Of a DNA stretch of 48,409 nucleotides, positions 8,824-18,114 are shown piece by piece (position 1 is the first letter of the stretch; each line of letters opens with the position of its first letter). The position numbers and the translations under genes are program-made. The DNA lies in the NCBI RefSeq assembly GCF_000757725.1, contig NZ_JJMU01000019.1:1-48409 (forward strand), written 5' to 3'. This DNA is from Sphingobacterium deserti. Its GTDB lineage: Bacteria; Bacteroidota; Bacteroidia; Sphingobacteriales; Sphingobacteriaceae. Below the pieces are notes generated by a model. That model made no database searches. It saw nothing but the letters and a program-made list of their open reading frames with translations, and had not been told where the DNA came from.

Positions 8824-9903
8824 ATGGCAATACTATTTGAAAAATTTCCCCTTTCACGGATCACACTCCCCAACAGACTTGTAGTATCACCCATGTGCCA
8901 ATATTCTGGTCAAGATGGCTTTGCAAACGACTGGCATTTGGTACATCTGGGACAATTTGCAATAGGCAAAGCAGGCGCGGTGATACAAGAAGCGACAGCT
9001 GTTGTTCCAGAGGGCAGAATTTCCTTTTGGGATTTAGGTATCTGGAAGGATGAACACATCGAAAAATACCAGCAGATTACAGCGTTTATAAAATCACAGG
9101 GTAGCGTACCAGGGATACAGTTGGCACATGCCGGGCGCAAAGCAAGCGACAATAAGCCTTGGCAGGGACGCACACAATTTGCGCCGGATACCGAATATGG
9201 TTGGCAAACGGTAGCTCCATCTGCGATTCCTTTTCATGAAAAGGACCACACACCTATAGCCTTAGAACTGACAGCTATCCAAGCGCTGGTAGAACGCTTT
9301 CGTGAAGCGGCAGAACGCGCCATAAAAGCTGGTTACGAAATTATTGAAATTCATGCCGCTCATGGTTACCTGATTCATCAGTTTTTATCGCCGCTGGTCA
9401 ATCAACGAACTGATGAATATGGGGGAAGTTTCGAAAACAGGATACGTTTTTTATTGGAAGTTGTGGACGCGGTTGCTCAGGTTGCAACGGAGCAGTCTTT
9501 ATGGGTGCGTATTTCGGCAAGCGACTGGGCTGACGGAGGCTGGGACATTGAGCAGAGTGTGGCACTTACTGCAATATTGAAGCAAAAAGGTGTGGAAGTT
9601 ATTGACGTATCATCCGGCGGCGCGGTGCGTCATCAGCAGATTGATGTCGGGCCAAACTACCAAGTGGGCTTTGCGGAGAGAATAAAGAGGAAAACGGGTT
9701 TAACGACCGCTGCTGTTGGGATCATTACTAGCGGTACGCAAGCTGAAGAAATCTTAAAACAGCAACAGGCTGATTTAATACTTGTCGCACGTGCCTTTTT
9801 GGATGATCCACATTTAGTCTATCATGCTGCGCAAGATTTAGATGTAGATCTGGAATGGGCAGATCAATATAGTCGTGCAAAAGAAACCATAAAGAGGGGC
9901 TAA
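8824..9903 (+). CDS. NADH:flavin oxidoreductase, old yellow enzyme family (YqjM/NamA-like)
   Basis: A 359-residue FMN-dependent ene-reductase that reduces activated C=C bonds with NAD(P)H. It has the YqjM-subfamily features: the redox-tuning Cys in MCQYS near residue 25, the HAGRKAS motif, the paired histidines in IEIHAAHGYLIHQFLSP, the Arg in VRISASDW and the FMN-phosphate loop near VGIITSGTQAEE. Its position 24 bases after DUF779 suggests co-transcription with the aldehyde genes, which would fit a response to reactive or unsaturated aldehydes. The link is inferred. The 3' end forms a hairpin shared with the convergent thioesterase gene. Confidence 0.93.
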   Translation: MAILFEKFPLSRITLPNRLVVSPMCQYSGQDGFANDWHLVHLGQFAIGKAGAVIQEATAVVPEGRISFWDLGIWKDEHIEKYQQITAFIKSQGSVPGIQLAHAGRKASDNKPWQGRTQFAPDTEYGWQTVAPSAIPFHEKDHTPIALELTAIQALVERFREAAERAIKAGYEIIEIHAAHGYLIHQFLSPLVNQRTDEYGGSFENRIRFLLEVVDAVAQVATEQSLWVRISASDWADGGWDIEQSVALTAILKQKGVEVIDVSSGGAVRHQQIDVGPNYQVGFAERIKRKTGLTTAAVGIITSGTQAEEILKQQQADLILVARAFLDDPHLVYHAAQDLDVDLEWADQYSRAKETIKRG

Positions 9904-9913
9904 AAACCCCTCT
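9893..9913. terminator. Bidirectional terminator hairpin between convergent genes
   Basis: AGAGGGG (9893-9899) and CCCCTCT (9907-9913) form a perfect seven-pair stem. The loop contains the TAA stop of the reductase. There is no clear T-run on the right, so the strength is uncertain. Confidence 0.5.
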
Positions 9914-9920
9914 ACCTAAC

Positions 9921-10325
9921 TTACGCTTCGATATTAAGCCCCTCCAATACAGGAATAGGCTTTTTATCATCATCTAAAGCGACGAACGTGAACATGCCCT
10001 GAATAGCAAGCTCCCGCCCTTCTTCGTACATCTTTTCCAAATATATCTCTACCTTGACCTTCAGGCTGGTGCGCCCGACACTGGCAACTTTCGCGACGGC
10101 TTCTATGATGCTGCCCGAGGGAATTGCTTTTTCGAAATCTATACGATCTGTTGATACGGTAACTAATCGCTTGCGACAAAATCGCGTGCCTGCCATAAAA
10201 GATACTTCATCCATTATAGCCATGGCCTTGCCGCCAAACAGAGTGTCATGATGATTGGTTAAAAATGGGAAAACAGTTGTACACACGCGTGTCTCGGCAA
10301 GCTGTATCCTTTCCTCTAATGTCAT
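9921..10325 (-). CDS. Acyl-CoA thioesterase, hotdog fold (YciA/BFIT type)
   Basis: A 134-residue single hotdog domain that hydrolyses acyl-CoA to free acid and CoA. Family marks are NHHDTLFGGKAMAIMDEVSF, with the catalytic Asp in MDE on the hotdog helix, followed by VTVSTDRIDFEKAIPSG and VGRTSLKVKVEIYLE. Length matches the cytoplasmic YciA group. It lies 24 bases downstream of the MutS-like gene on the same strand and may share its transcript. The chain-length preference cannot be inferred. Confidence 0.92.
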   Translation of the reverse strand: MTLEERIQLAETRVCTTVFPFLTNHHDTLFGGKAMAIMDEVSFMAGTRFCRKRLVTVSTDRIDFEKAIPSGSIIEAVAKVASVGRTSLKVKVEIYLEKMYEEGRELAIQGMFTFVALDDDKKPIPVLEGLNIEA

Positions 10326-10349
10326 TCTTCGTTATTTAATATGAATAAT

Positions 10350-12155
10350 TTATACTTTTTCCACGTCAATCCCGATACCTTTCAGGAGCATGGATGCGTT
10401 AAAGATGGTACACCGACCATTTTTCAATTTGTAATCAAACAGCATCTCTCCTTCCACTACCTGAATATCGAAATGGTAGTTTTGCACTTTCCCACTATAT
10501 TCCTCTTCGAGGCTGGCGAGTTGTAAATCGTGCGTTGCTACCATCCCTTGCCCTTCCATCGCTATCAATTTCCGAATGATGGCACGCGATCCCAGGTATT
10601 TATCGACAGAATTTGTACCGCGCAACATCTCATCAATAAGAAAGAAGCTCTGCTTGTCCTTTTCGACCGTTTGTAGGATAAACCGCATCCTGTCTAACTC
10701 CGCTTTAAATGTGGACGTGCTTTCATTCAGCGAATCTTTAATGCGCATGTAGGAGATCAAATGATAAATAGGCAGGCGGAAAGACTTCGCACAACATACA
10801 GCTCCGGCATAGGCCAGCACAGCATTAATTCCTATGGTGCGTAGGAATGTGCTTTTCCCTGCCATGTTCGAACCAGTTATTAATGCAATGCTGTGGTTCT
10901 CGTTGGTGTAATCATTCACTACCGATGTCTTAACTGAAATTAAGGGATGCGCAATATGCGTCGTCGCCAAGGAGACATTATCCTTATGATCTAAAATTTG
11001 TGGAAGCGTCCACTCCGGATGGTTCCGCTTTAAAATGGCCAACGAATTCAATGCTTCAAATTCGGCTATTACATCAAATGCGAGCAAAATATTAGCTTCA
11101 TATTGGCTTTTCCAGTGGACAATTTTCATTACATATTTGAAATCCCAGAGAAAGACCATATTGAGCAAGCTTCCAACCAGCATATTATTGCGCGCGTCAA
11201 GATTATTAATGAGTTGCGCTAGCTGTTTAAATGCGTTGGAAAGTTGCGTATCATTCATCCGCAACTTGCTTTGTAGCATTTGTGTGAGGGACGTATTGAA
11301 TGCTTTGCCTTCAATAAGCGCAAGCCCATCTGCATAGGCTGCCAAGACTTGCCCCACCTTATCAATTTTGCTGGAAAACAGGCTTACTTTGCCAGCCATG
11401 GCTAGCGTCCACAGCAAATGAATAATGGCTAGCCCGCCTAAATAAGTCCACAATGGATAAACGAATATAGAAATCGTAGTGAGCGCTAACATAATGAACG
11501 GGACGAGTGTGACATAAATCTTCAAAAGCGGCGTACCAAAGGATAATCCTGAATCTTGAAAGTAGCGCCCCAAAAAAGCTTTTACCTCTATTTTTTGCGA
11601 CAGGTTGAAAACGAGCTTTGATTGGAAATGTTGGCTCCACTCCAAATCGTTCTCCAATTCAGCAACCGCCTGTTGACGGCTTTCAATACTAGGCCGGCTG
11701 CCCGCGGCCATAAGCCATGATGCCAAGGTAGACTTCCCCAATGCCGTTGCTGCTCTATTAAGCATAGCGAATAAAGAATACGGACCGAAAACATCCAGAT
11801 CAGCGGTATACGGGTGTTGGTTGTTTTCAAATGTTTGTCCGTTATCATAGATACCTTGCCGTGTATCTTTAAGCTGGATTTCGTTCTCGTTGATTTTCAA
11901 GAATGCTAGTTTATCATCCCGTTGCCGTTCCAGCTTCGCTTGCCTATTGATGAGAAAGACGAATATCAAAATGATGCCGATAGTTAACATCAGTACCAGT
12001 AGAATATTATTAAGTTGAAAACTGTAGAACAGTAGCGCGCCGCCGCCAAGGATAACAAAGAGACGAGCAAAACTATTTTGATTGATGCGCTTATTTAATT
12101 GTTGGATCTCTTCACCAGACTGTTGAATATGGTCTTGGTACTTCTGATATATCAT
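10350..12155 (-). CDS. Membrane-anchored MutS-like ATPase (not a mismatch-repair MutS)
   Basis: A 601-residue protein with the MutS ATPase core at its C-terminus: Walker A GSNMAGKST (residues 428-436), Walker B FFLIDEMLRGTNS (D508, E509) and the VATHD switch, preceded by part of the lever region. It lacks the mismatch-recognition and connector domains of MutS1 and the Smr nuclease of MutS2. It has hydrophobic helices near 30-48, 50-70, 212-235 and 238-255, so it is almost certainly an inner-membrane protein. Such genes are common in Bacteroidota and often annotated as DNA mismatch repair, which the architecture does not support. Function unknown. A terminator separates it from pcm upstream; the thioesterase gene follows 24 bases later. 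Confidence 0.88.
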   Translation of the reverse strand: MIYQKYQDHIQQSGEEIQQLNKRINQNSFARLFVILGGGALLFYSFQLNNILLVLMLTIGIILIFVFLINRQAKLERQRDDKLAFLKINENEIQLKDTRQGIYDNGQTFENNQHPYTADLDVFGPYSLFAMLNRAATALGKSTLASWLMAAGSRPSIESRQQAVAELENDLEWSQHFQSKLVFNLSQKIEVKAFLGRYFQDSGLSFGTPLLKIYVTLVPFIMLALTTISIFVYPLWTYLGGLAIIHLLWTLAMAGKVSLFSSKIDKVGQVLAAYADGLALIEGKAFNTSLTQMLQSKLRMNDTQLSNAFKQLAQLINNLDARNNMLVGSLLNMVFLWDFKYVMKIVHWKSQYEANILLAFDVIAEFEALNSLAILKRNHPEWTLPQILDHKDNVSLATTHIAHPLISVKTSVVNDYTNENHSIALITGSNMAGKSTFLRTIGINAVLAYAGAVCCAKSFRLPIYHLISYMRIKDSLNESTSTFKAELDRMRFILQTVEKDKQSFFLIDEMLRGTNSVDKYLGSRAIIRKLIAMEGQGMVATHDLQLASLEEEYSGKVQNYHFDIQVVEGEMLFDYKLKNGRCTIFNASMLLKGIGIDVEKV

Positions 12156-12172
12156 GCCATAAAAATAGGAAA

Positions 12173-12191
12173 AGCTCGGCAGTACCGAGCT
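12173..12191 (-). terminator. Intrinsic terminator after pcm
   Basis: Read on the minus strand, AGCTCGG-TACTG-CCGAGCT is a perfect seven-pair stem, extendable by G-U and two A-U pairs. It is followed by TTTTCCTATTTTT. It lies between the pcm stop (12216) and the MutS-like start (12155). Confidence 0.75.
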
Positions 12192-12215
12192 CTTATTTTC
12201 AATTAATTATCTTTC

Positions 12216-12872
12216 CTACCAAGCTTGGTCTCCCACTAAGGGTACAAACCTAAAGGTATCAAGTTCAATGCGTTCGAAATCATTTTCGCCCACGCGTAGG
12301 ATAGTTACCATCTTTTGTGATTTTTCGTCGCCGACAGGTATCACTAAAAGGCCACCATAACGCAACTGTTTCAACATAAGCTCAGGAACGAATGGTGCGC
12401 CAGCTGTCACGATAATTTTGTCGTACGCTGCGTGTTCAGGAATACCTTTCGAGCCATCACCTAAAAAAAAGTGGGGTTGATACCCCATGTAGGGCAGCAC
12501 TTGGATTGTTCGTTGGTACAGCTTTTCTTGCCGTTCGATGGTAAAAACCTCGGCACCTAACTCTAATAAAATACAAGTCTGATAGCCTGATCCTGTTCCG
12601 ATTTCCAACACCTTATCGCCTTTCCTGACATGAAGTAATTCTGATTGATAAGCTACCGTATAGGGTTGTGATATGGTTTGCCCATCTCCTATCGGAAAGG
12701 CAATGTCACGGTATGCCTGATTCCAAAATGTTTCATCGAAGAAGAAATGGCGCGGCACTTTACCGATGGCCTGCAGCACACGCTTATCTTCTATCCCCCG
12801 TTTTTCCAAGTGGTTTACAAGCTGCTTTCGCGCGCCCTTTTCCCGATAATTATCTACAAACTTATACGCCAT
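12216..12872 (-). CDS. pcm: Protein-L-isoaspartate O-methyltransferase
   Basis: A 218-residue SAM-dependent methyltransferase that methylates L-isoaspartyl residues of damaged proteins to start their repair. The SAM-binding motif I is VLEIGTGSGYQTCIL. The family-specific substrate segment is IGDGQTISQPYTVAYQSELL, and KIIVTAGAPFVPELML is the post-motif region. It is cytoplasmic and of normal length. It is divergent from the DUF4886 gene and ends before a clear terminator, so it is probably monocistronic. Confidence 0.95.
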   Translation of the reverse strand: MAYKFVDNYREKGARKQLVNHLEKRGIEDKRVLQAIGKVPRHFFFDETFWNQAYRDIAFPIGDGQTISQPYTVAYQSELLHVRKGDKVLEIGTGSGYQTCILLELGAEVFTIERQEKLYQRTIQVLPYMGYQPHFFLGDGSKGIPEHAAYDKIIVTAGAPFVPELMLKQLRYGGLLVIPVGDEKSQKMVTILRVGENDFERIELDTFRFVPLVGDQAW

Positions 12873-13084
12873 TACTCCTCAAAAATACCATTGTTAAGGC
12901 ATATTCGAGCGAATAAAATGCAAATTGTTTAGGGTCAAGCTGCTATAAGCCGCAAGCTTTCCTTACCTTCGTAGCGAAGTCGTTTTTCTGCTTGTTAAGC
13001 CAAAGACTGCTTGAACAAACGTTTATAATGCCCAGCATCATTTGCATTGGCATTTCAATTTCGCACCTATACGAAAACAAACAT

Positions 13085-13942
13085 ATGATTAGAAAATCTA
13101 CACTTATCGTCTTTTTCACATTGCTCTTTCAATTCGTAAGTCATGCACAAAACAGTTCTATACGGGACACGGTTTTGCATGTCTTAGCCATAGGGAACAG
13201 CTTTTCAGAAGACGGTATTGAGAACTACTTGCATGAACTCGCAGCATCTGCCAACAAAAAAATAGTCATTGGAAACCTTTACATTGGTGGTGCACCCCTA
13301 TCCCTACATGTACAAAATGTACGAAATGACGCAAAAAATTACAGCTATCGTAAGGTTTTACTAGATGGTAGGAAGACGACGACGAAAGATGTTAGCATAT
13401 CCGATGCACTTGAAGATGAGGAATGGGATTATATTAGTTTTCAGCAGGCAAGCCCCCTATCAGGAAAATATGAAAGCATAGAAGAGAGCCTTCCGGAACT
13501 GGTGAAGTATGTCCGCGATAAAGTTGGTTCGCGCCCTCGATTTGTGTATCACCAAACCTGGGCTTACCAAAAAGACAGCAAGCATGAAGGATTTAAAAAT
13601 TATAACGGCGATCAGGCCGTGATGTATCGATCGATTGCGAATAGTACTAAGCGCGTGAAGAGGTTGGGATATTTCCACGAAATTATTCCGGCGGGCACAG
13701 CGATTCAAAATGCACGTAGTAGCTCCATTGGCGACCATTATACGCGCGATGGCTATCATTTGGAACTTGGCTATGGAAGATTCACAGCCGCTTGTACTTG
13801 GTTCGAGAAGCTTTTTCACGAGGATGTTCGCAACAACAGTTACAAGCCAGTTTCGATAACTGATCTCCAAGCGACGATAGCAAAAAAAGCGGCACACGCC
13901 GCTGTAAAAAAACCTTTTAAAGTGTCTAAAATAAAGCTCTAG
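13085..13942 (+). CDS. Exported SGNH-hydrolase-like protein (DUF4886)
   Basis: A 285-residue secreted protein. I start it at the ATG at 13085 because MIRKSTLIVFFTLLFQFVSHAQ is a clear Sec signal peptide with cleavage after HAQ; the longer frame from 12992 only adds non-signal sequence. The mature part begins LAIGNSFSEDGI, the SGNH block I with its Ser nucleophile, and ends with GDHYTRDGYHLELGYG, which supplies the DxxH acid and base. DUF4886 proteins are periplasmic or surface esterase-like proteins of Bacteroidota, often near carbohydrate genes. No such partner is adjacent here, so the substrate is unknown. The stop codon lies inside a terminator stem. Confidence 0.85.
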   Translation: MIRKSTLIVFFTLLFQFVSHAQNSSIRDTVLHVLAIGNSFSEDGIENYLHELAASANKKIVIGNLYIGGAPLSLHVQNVRNDAKNYSYRKVLLDGRKTTTKDVSISDALEDEEWDYISFQQASPLSGKYESIEESLPELVKYVRDKVGSRPRFVYHQTWAYQKDSKHEGFKNYNGDQAVMYRSIANSTKRVKRLGYFHEIIPAGTAIQNARSSSIGDHYTRDGYHLELGYGRFTAACTWFEKLFHEDVRNNSYKPVSITDLQATIAKKAAHAAVKKPFKVSKIKL

Positions 13943-13959
13943 GATTGTTCCTAGAGCTT
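13934..13959. terminator. Bidirectional terminator containing both stop codons
   Basis: AAGCTCTAGG (13934-13943) and CCTAGAGCTT (13950-13959) form a perfect ten-pair stem with a six-base loop. T-rich tracts follow on both strands (TTATTTAT rightward, TTTATTTT leftward). The TAG stop of the DUF4886 gene lies in the left arm and the TAG stop of the convergent DUF4954 gene in the right arm. Confidence 0.85.
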
Positions 13960-16134
13960 ATTTATCAGTCTTTCAATGGTAGCTTCAAACTTTGCCAGCG
14001 CACTTTTCTCTTTATTAATAAAGTCATTATCAGCCAATTTACCGACAACTTCTTCCATTTCTTCATAAGAATTGTAAATCATTTGCTTAAACGGGTTTTG
14101 GTAATCTTTTGAGCGTGCATTCTCAATTTCCGAACATATCCATGTTTTGGTATCAAGCGCATCGGTAAGTAGATTGCGTAAAAACAGATGGTCCCAAGCG
14201 GCTACCTCTTTCTCTTGAATTTCTGCTAATGAAGAGACGGCATGTTCAAACCGATCTTCGAGATAATCCCGACTCCATGCATGGTAATGTTCGTGCACAT
14301 CATTCCAGGAAGAAAGCGCTCCTTCACGAACATTGTCCAAAAGCTGTTTCAACTTTGCAGCAGGGATCAATTGCCCTCCAATGTTTTCAAAAGCCTTTCT
14401 ATTTTGGGAAATTCCTCTTATTCTTGTCCAGAACGAATCCATTGATTCACTAGCCTCGAGTGCACCGATGATTTCCAAAGATGCATAATAACGGATCATG
14501 CGCTTATAGACGTGGTAGGATTCACGGGGCTTTGCCAGCACGACTTTTCGCTTCGAAAATTCTACATTATCTAGCAACACAGATTTTCCAGCAAGTGAAT
14601 CATTAGCGTTTAGCAGTGTACGTCCAAAGCCAGCCCGCTCATCTTCTGACGCTCCTTCCTTGGCGAAAGTTTTTCCCACCGCTGTTTCAATCTCACCCAA
14701 CGCCACAAACATTTCATTGATGGTATCTGGAGCTAATACATCATATTCAATATACTGATTTTTGAACTTACGTTTATCCCTGGCTGCAAATTTCGAGGTA
14801 TTTCGCATCAGGGCATACATATTATACAGAAACCAATAGCCCGGTAAAATAACCAAGCGGTTGGTATCGACTTCATTACTGACTAAGCAAAATGGAAATT
14901 TTATATCCAGCTCATGTAAGAAATCGCCTTTTACAATCAAGGTATATGATGCAAAGCGCGAGTTGTGTTTTAAACTTACGCATAAGCCTGGCCAGAAGCC
15001 TCTTCCTGCTACGATCTCACCATCGGCAGCACGTGAATTGTGGTTAGAACCTACCGTTGCTCCCGCCGCCATATTGCTTTGCCCTTTGACGACTGCTGCA
15101 CAAAGAAATGAATTGTTATGATGTTGCTCGTGTGCTGGAAAAATCAACGAGTTCAATACTTCGCAGCATGAAATTGTAGAATTGTCTCCCAAAAAAGAGT
15201 TTATCAAACGAGCCCCATACTTCAATTGTGAATTAGATGACAGAATAAACCTAACGGCCTTGACGCCATAAAAGATTCGGCATCCATAACCAATAATTCC
15301 GTTCACCAATTCACAACCTTCACCTATTTGCGTATAAGATTCTGACGATGAATTAATCGTCAAGTTTTTTAGTTTATTGACGCCTTTAATATATGCATGC
15401 GCGCCAATCTTGACGTCCTTAATAGTATGGGTATTCTTTATAATAGAATGATTGCCAATCTCGCTGTAATAGCCATGCTCCACAGAAAACTGCGCCTCAG
15501 CTAGTTCTTGGAAACGGCGTTGTAGCGTGGTATCTTCGCGATAGCGTGACCAAAGAAAAACGTCTCCAGCTTGCATGCCATCAAATGGCAATACGGATCT
15601 TCCGCCATTTTCATTACACAGCTCCAACCGTATTCTTCGTTCTTCCACATCACCCCTTTTCAAGATGCCATTTCCGAACTTTGCAGAGCTGCTCGTTTCC
15701 ATTTCGCTGATATTGGCCAGCATTACATCGTTGCCTACAATAAAATGCGACATATACCGGACGTTGTGTACGGCAACTGTGCTACCAAAATCACAACTGA
15801 TAATAGTAGAATTGTAAATACCACAAGGCAAGCGCAGGTCGCGAAAATCTAAATACACATCGTCCATATCCCCGATGCGCACCATTCCATAAAACTTACT
15901 GTTTTGTATCTGTTCTGGCAGAAATTGATCTGTAACCCATACATCTTTCCAGTTACTAGCAAAATTATCATTGCGCACCAGCACTTTTATCTCCTCTTCG
16001 CTTAGTGGTCTAAACGTGGCTGTGGACTGGAATTGTTGGTTACGGTAAAAATATTCATCTCCGTTTTGGAGGTAGGTTTCGGGTACGAAACCATACCCCA
16101 AATCGGTAAGTTTCTTTTTTATAATTTTTGACAT
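13951..16134 (-). CDS. DUF4954 family protein with left-handed beta-helix repeats
   Basis: A 727-residue protein. Residues about 100-150 and 215-400 show imperfect hexapeptide-type repeats (for example IGNHSIIKN, VKIGAHAYIKG, TQIGEGCELVNG, IIGYGCRIFYG) expected to form a left-handed beta helix, the fold of GlmU, LpxA and many nucleotidyl- or acyltransferases. The remaining 300 residues are helical, and no catalytic motif is obvious. There is no signal peptide, so it is probably cytoplasmic. It starts six bases after the glmS stop codon, so the two are surely co-transcribed. That suggests a role in amino-sugar or cell-envelope precursor metabolism, which is inference. The family is widespread in Bacteroidota but functionally uncharacterised as far as I know. 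Confidence 0.82.
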   Translation of the reverse strand: MSKIIKKKLTDLGYGFVPETYLQNGDEYFYRNQQFQSTATFRPLSEEEIKVLVRNDNFASNWKDVWVTDQFLPEQIQNSKFYGMVRIGDMDDVYLDFRDLRLPCGIYNSTIISCDFGSTVAVHNVRYMSHFIVGNDVMLANISEMETSSSAKFGNGILKRGDVEERRIRLELCNENGGRSVLPFDGMQAGDVFLWSRYREDTTLQRRFQELAEAQFSVEHGYYSEIGNHSIIKNTHTIKDVKIGAHAYIKGVNKLKNLTINSSSESYTQIGEGCELVNGIIGYGCRIFYGVKAVRFILSSNSQLKYGARLINSFLGDNSTISCCEVLNSLIFPAHEQHHNNSFLCAAVVKGQSNMAAGATVGSNHNSRAADGEIVAGRGFWPGLCVSLKHNSRFASYTLIVKGDFLHELDIKFPFCLVSNEVDTNRLVILPGYWFLYNMYALMRNTSKFAARDKRKFKNQYIEYDVLAPDTINEMFVALGEIETAVGKTFAKEGASEDERAGFGRTLLNANDSLAGKSVLLDNVEFSKRKVVLAKPRESYHVYKRMIRYYASLEIIGALEASESMDSFWTRIRGISQNRKAFENIGGQLIPAAKLKQLLDNVREGALSSWNDVHEHYHAWSRDYLEDRFEHAVSSLAEIQEKEVAAWDHLFLRNLLTDALDTKTWICSEIENARSKDYQNPFKQMIYNSYEEMEEVVGKLADNDFINKEKSALAKFEATIERLINKL

Positions 16135-16140
16135 ATATAA

Positions 16141-17982
16141 CTATTCAACAGTTACCGATTTTGCTAGATTGCGCGGCTTATCGACATCCAACCCGCGGTT
16201 GATTCCGATATAGTACGATAATAATTGAAGCGGTACCACGGACAGGATAGGTGCAAGAATTTCGTGTATTTGAGGTACGACCATCACATCATCAGCTAAT
16301 CCAGCGACAACGTTGTCACCCTGTGAAACAACGGCGATAACCTGTCCTTTTCGTGCTTTAATTTCTTGAATATTGCTCACTATCTTCTCGTGATAACTGT
16401 CTTTAGTAGCGACAAAAACAACTGGAAGGTTTTCGTCAACCAGTGCGATAGGCCCATGCTTCATTTCAGCAGCAGGGTATCCTTCGGCATGTATGTATGA
16501 AATCTCTTTTAATTTTAACGCACCTTCTAGTGCTATAGGAAAATTAAATCCTCTACCTAAGTACAAGAAGTCTCGTGCATCAGCATATTTGTTTGCGATT
16601 TCTTTGATGGCAGCATCTTGTTCTTCCAATATATCTTGAACATATTGCGGCACCTTGGCGAGGTCACCCAATAATTTATTGAACAATGTCTTGTCTATCG
16701 TTTGTTTCTCATATGCCACCTTAAGCGCAATAAGGTATAAGACGGCCAACTGTGCGGTGAACGCTTTCGTGCTGGCAACGCCTATTTCTGGACCGGCATG
16801 CGTGTAGGCTCCTGCATCAGACATTCTGGCGATGGATGAACCTACGACATTGACCAAGCCAAAGATAGTCGCTCCCTGTTTTTTTGCATTTTCAATAGCT
16901 ACTAACGTATCAGCCGTTTCCCCACTTTGTGATACGGCGATGATAACGTCCTTGTCCGTGATAATTGGGTTTCTATAGCGAAACTCCGAGGCGTACTCCA
17001 CCTCTACGTTTATGCGACAAAGTTCTTCGATAACATACTCCGCTAAAAGTCCAGCATGCCAGCTTGTACCACAAGCAACGATGATAACGCGGTTTGCGTG
17101 GATAAGTTTCTCTTTGATCTTGTCCACACCGCTCAATGTGATGTGCTGATGTTCGGCATCCAGACGACCGCGTAGTGAGTCAAAAATAGTTTGTGGTTGT
17201 TCAAATATTTCTTTGAGCATGAAATGGTCATAACCACCTTTTTCTATCGCTGCCAATTCAATATCCAGTTTTTGAACAAAAGGTGTGATTCGCTCGTTGC
17301 CTAGATTTTTTAAGATCAATTCATCCGGCCTCACGATGGCTAGTTCGTAATCGTTGATATAAACGACTTCCTTGGTATAAGCCAACATCGGCGAGGCATC
17401 AGATCCTAAGTAATGTGCATTATTTCCAATACCGATCACCAATGGGCTACCCTTTCTTGCTGCGATGATTGTATCGGGCAGGTCCTGATCGATCAACAAA
17501 ATGACGTATGCTCCAACAACACGCTTTAATGCGATACGAACCGCTTCTTCCAAGGAACAGTCATTGTTTATTTTGATATCCTCTATAAAGTTCAACAACA
17601 CTTCGGAATCCGTATCGCTTGCAAAGGTATATCCTTTTTGTACTAACTCGCTTTTAAGCTGTGCATAGTTTTCAATGATACCGTTATGTATCATTGCTAT
17701 ATTGCCGGAATTGGAGTAGTGTGGATGTGCATTTCTGTCTGAAGGAACGCCATGCGTGGCCCAACGGGTGTGACCAATTCCGACTGTGGCTTGGATATTC
17801 TTTCCGTAAACGTAATCTTCAAGAGCTGCTACTTTGCCTTCTTTTTTATAAACCTCTAAGGCTTTTCCGGTATGGAGCGCTACACCAGCACTGTCATAAC
17901 CACGATATTCTAATTTTTTCAATCCGTCGATAAGGATCGGATATGCTAAGTTGCTACCTACGTAGCCAACAATTCCACACAT
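16141..17982 (-). CDS. glmS: Glutamine--fructose-6-phosphate aminotransferase (isomerizing)
   Basis: A 613-residue GlmS that makes glucosamine-6-phosphate from fructose-6-phosphate and glutamine, the entry to UDP-GlcNAc for peptidoglycan and LPS. The mature N-terminus is MCGIVGYVG with the nucleophile Cys2 of the glutaminase domain. GHTRWATHG and the DTDSEVLLNF region complete that domain. The two SIS sugar-isomerase domains carry CGTSWHAG and SQSGETADTL, and the C-terminus is DKPRNLAKSVTVE. Length is normal. The DUF4954 gene follows after six bases. I see no ribozyme-like upstream element in the 132-base gap to the divergent Ku gene. Confidence 0.97.
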   Translation of the reverse strand: MCGIVGYVGSNLAYPILIDGLKKLEYRGYDSAGVALHTGKALEVYKKEGKVAALEDYVYGKNIQATVGIGHTRWATHGVPSDRNAHPHYSNSGNIAMIHNGIIENYAQLKSELVQKGYTFASDTDSEVLLNFIEDIKINNDCSLEEAVRIALKRVVGAYVILLIDQDLPDTIIAARKGSPLVIGIGNNAHYLGSDASPMLAYTKEVVYINDYELAIVRPDELILKNLGNERITPFVQKLDIELAAIEKGGYDHFMLKEIFEQPQTIFDSLRGRLDAEHQHITLSGVDKIKEKLIHANRVIIVACGTSWHAGLLAEYVIEELCRINVEVEYASEFRYRNPIITDKDVIIAVSQSGETADTLVAIENAKKQGATIFGLVNVVGSSIARMSDAGAYTHAGPEIGVASTKAFTAQLAVLYLIALKVAYEKQTIDKTLFNKLLGDLAKVPQYVQDILEEQDAAIKEIANKYADARDFLYLGRGFNFPIALEGALKLKEISYIHAEGYPAAEMKHGPIALVDENLPVVFVATKDSYHEKIVSNIQEIKARKGQVIAVVSQGDNVVAGLADDVMVVPQIHEILAPILSVVPLQLLSYYIGINRGLDVDKPRNLAKSVTVE

Positions 17983-18114
17983 AAAATGATGAGTTTAATT
18001 TTGATAACAAAGGATAAATATAGGACAAATTACGTACCGCAATCGATTGATTACCCGTATTTATCGAAAAACATTTAGCGATGTGCGCCGTTCTATGAAC
18101 AAAATCGTTTTACT

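Noticed and set aside
10350..12155. Reading the MutS-like gene as a mismatch-repair protein
   Set aside because: It lacks the mismatch-binding and connector domains and has membrane helices.
12967..12979. CTTCG-TAG-CGAAG hairpin upstream of the DUF4886 gene
   Set aside because: A five-pair stem with a three-base loop and no other signal; could be chance.
12992..13084. Upstream start of the DUF4886 gene
   Set aside because: The extra 31 residues precede a complete signal peptide beginning at 13085.
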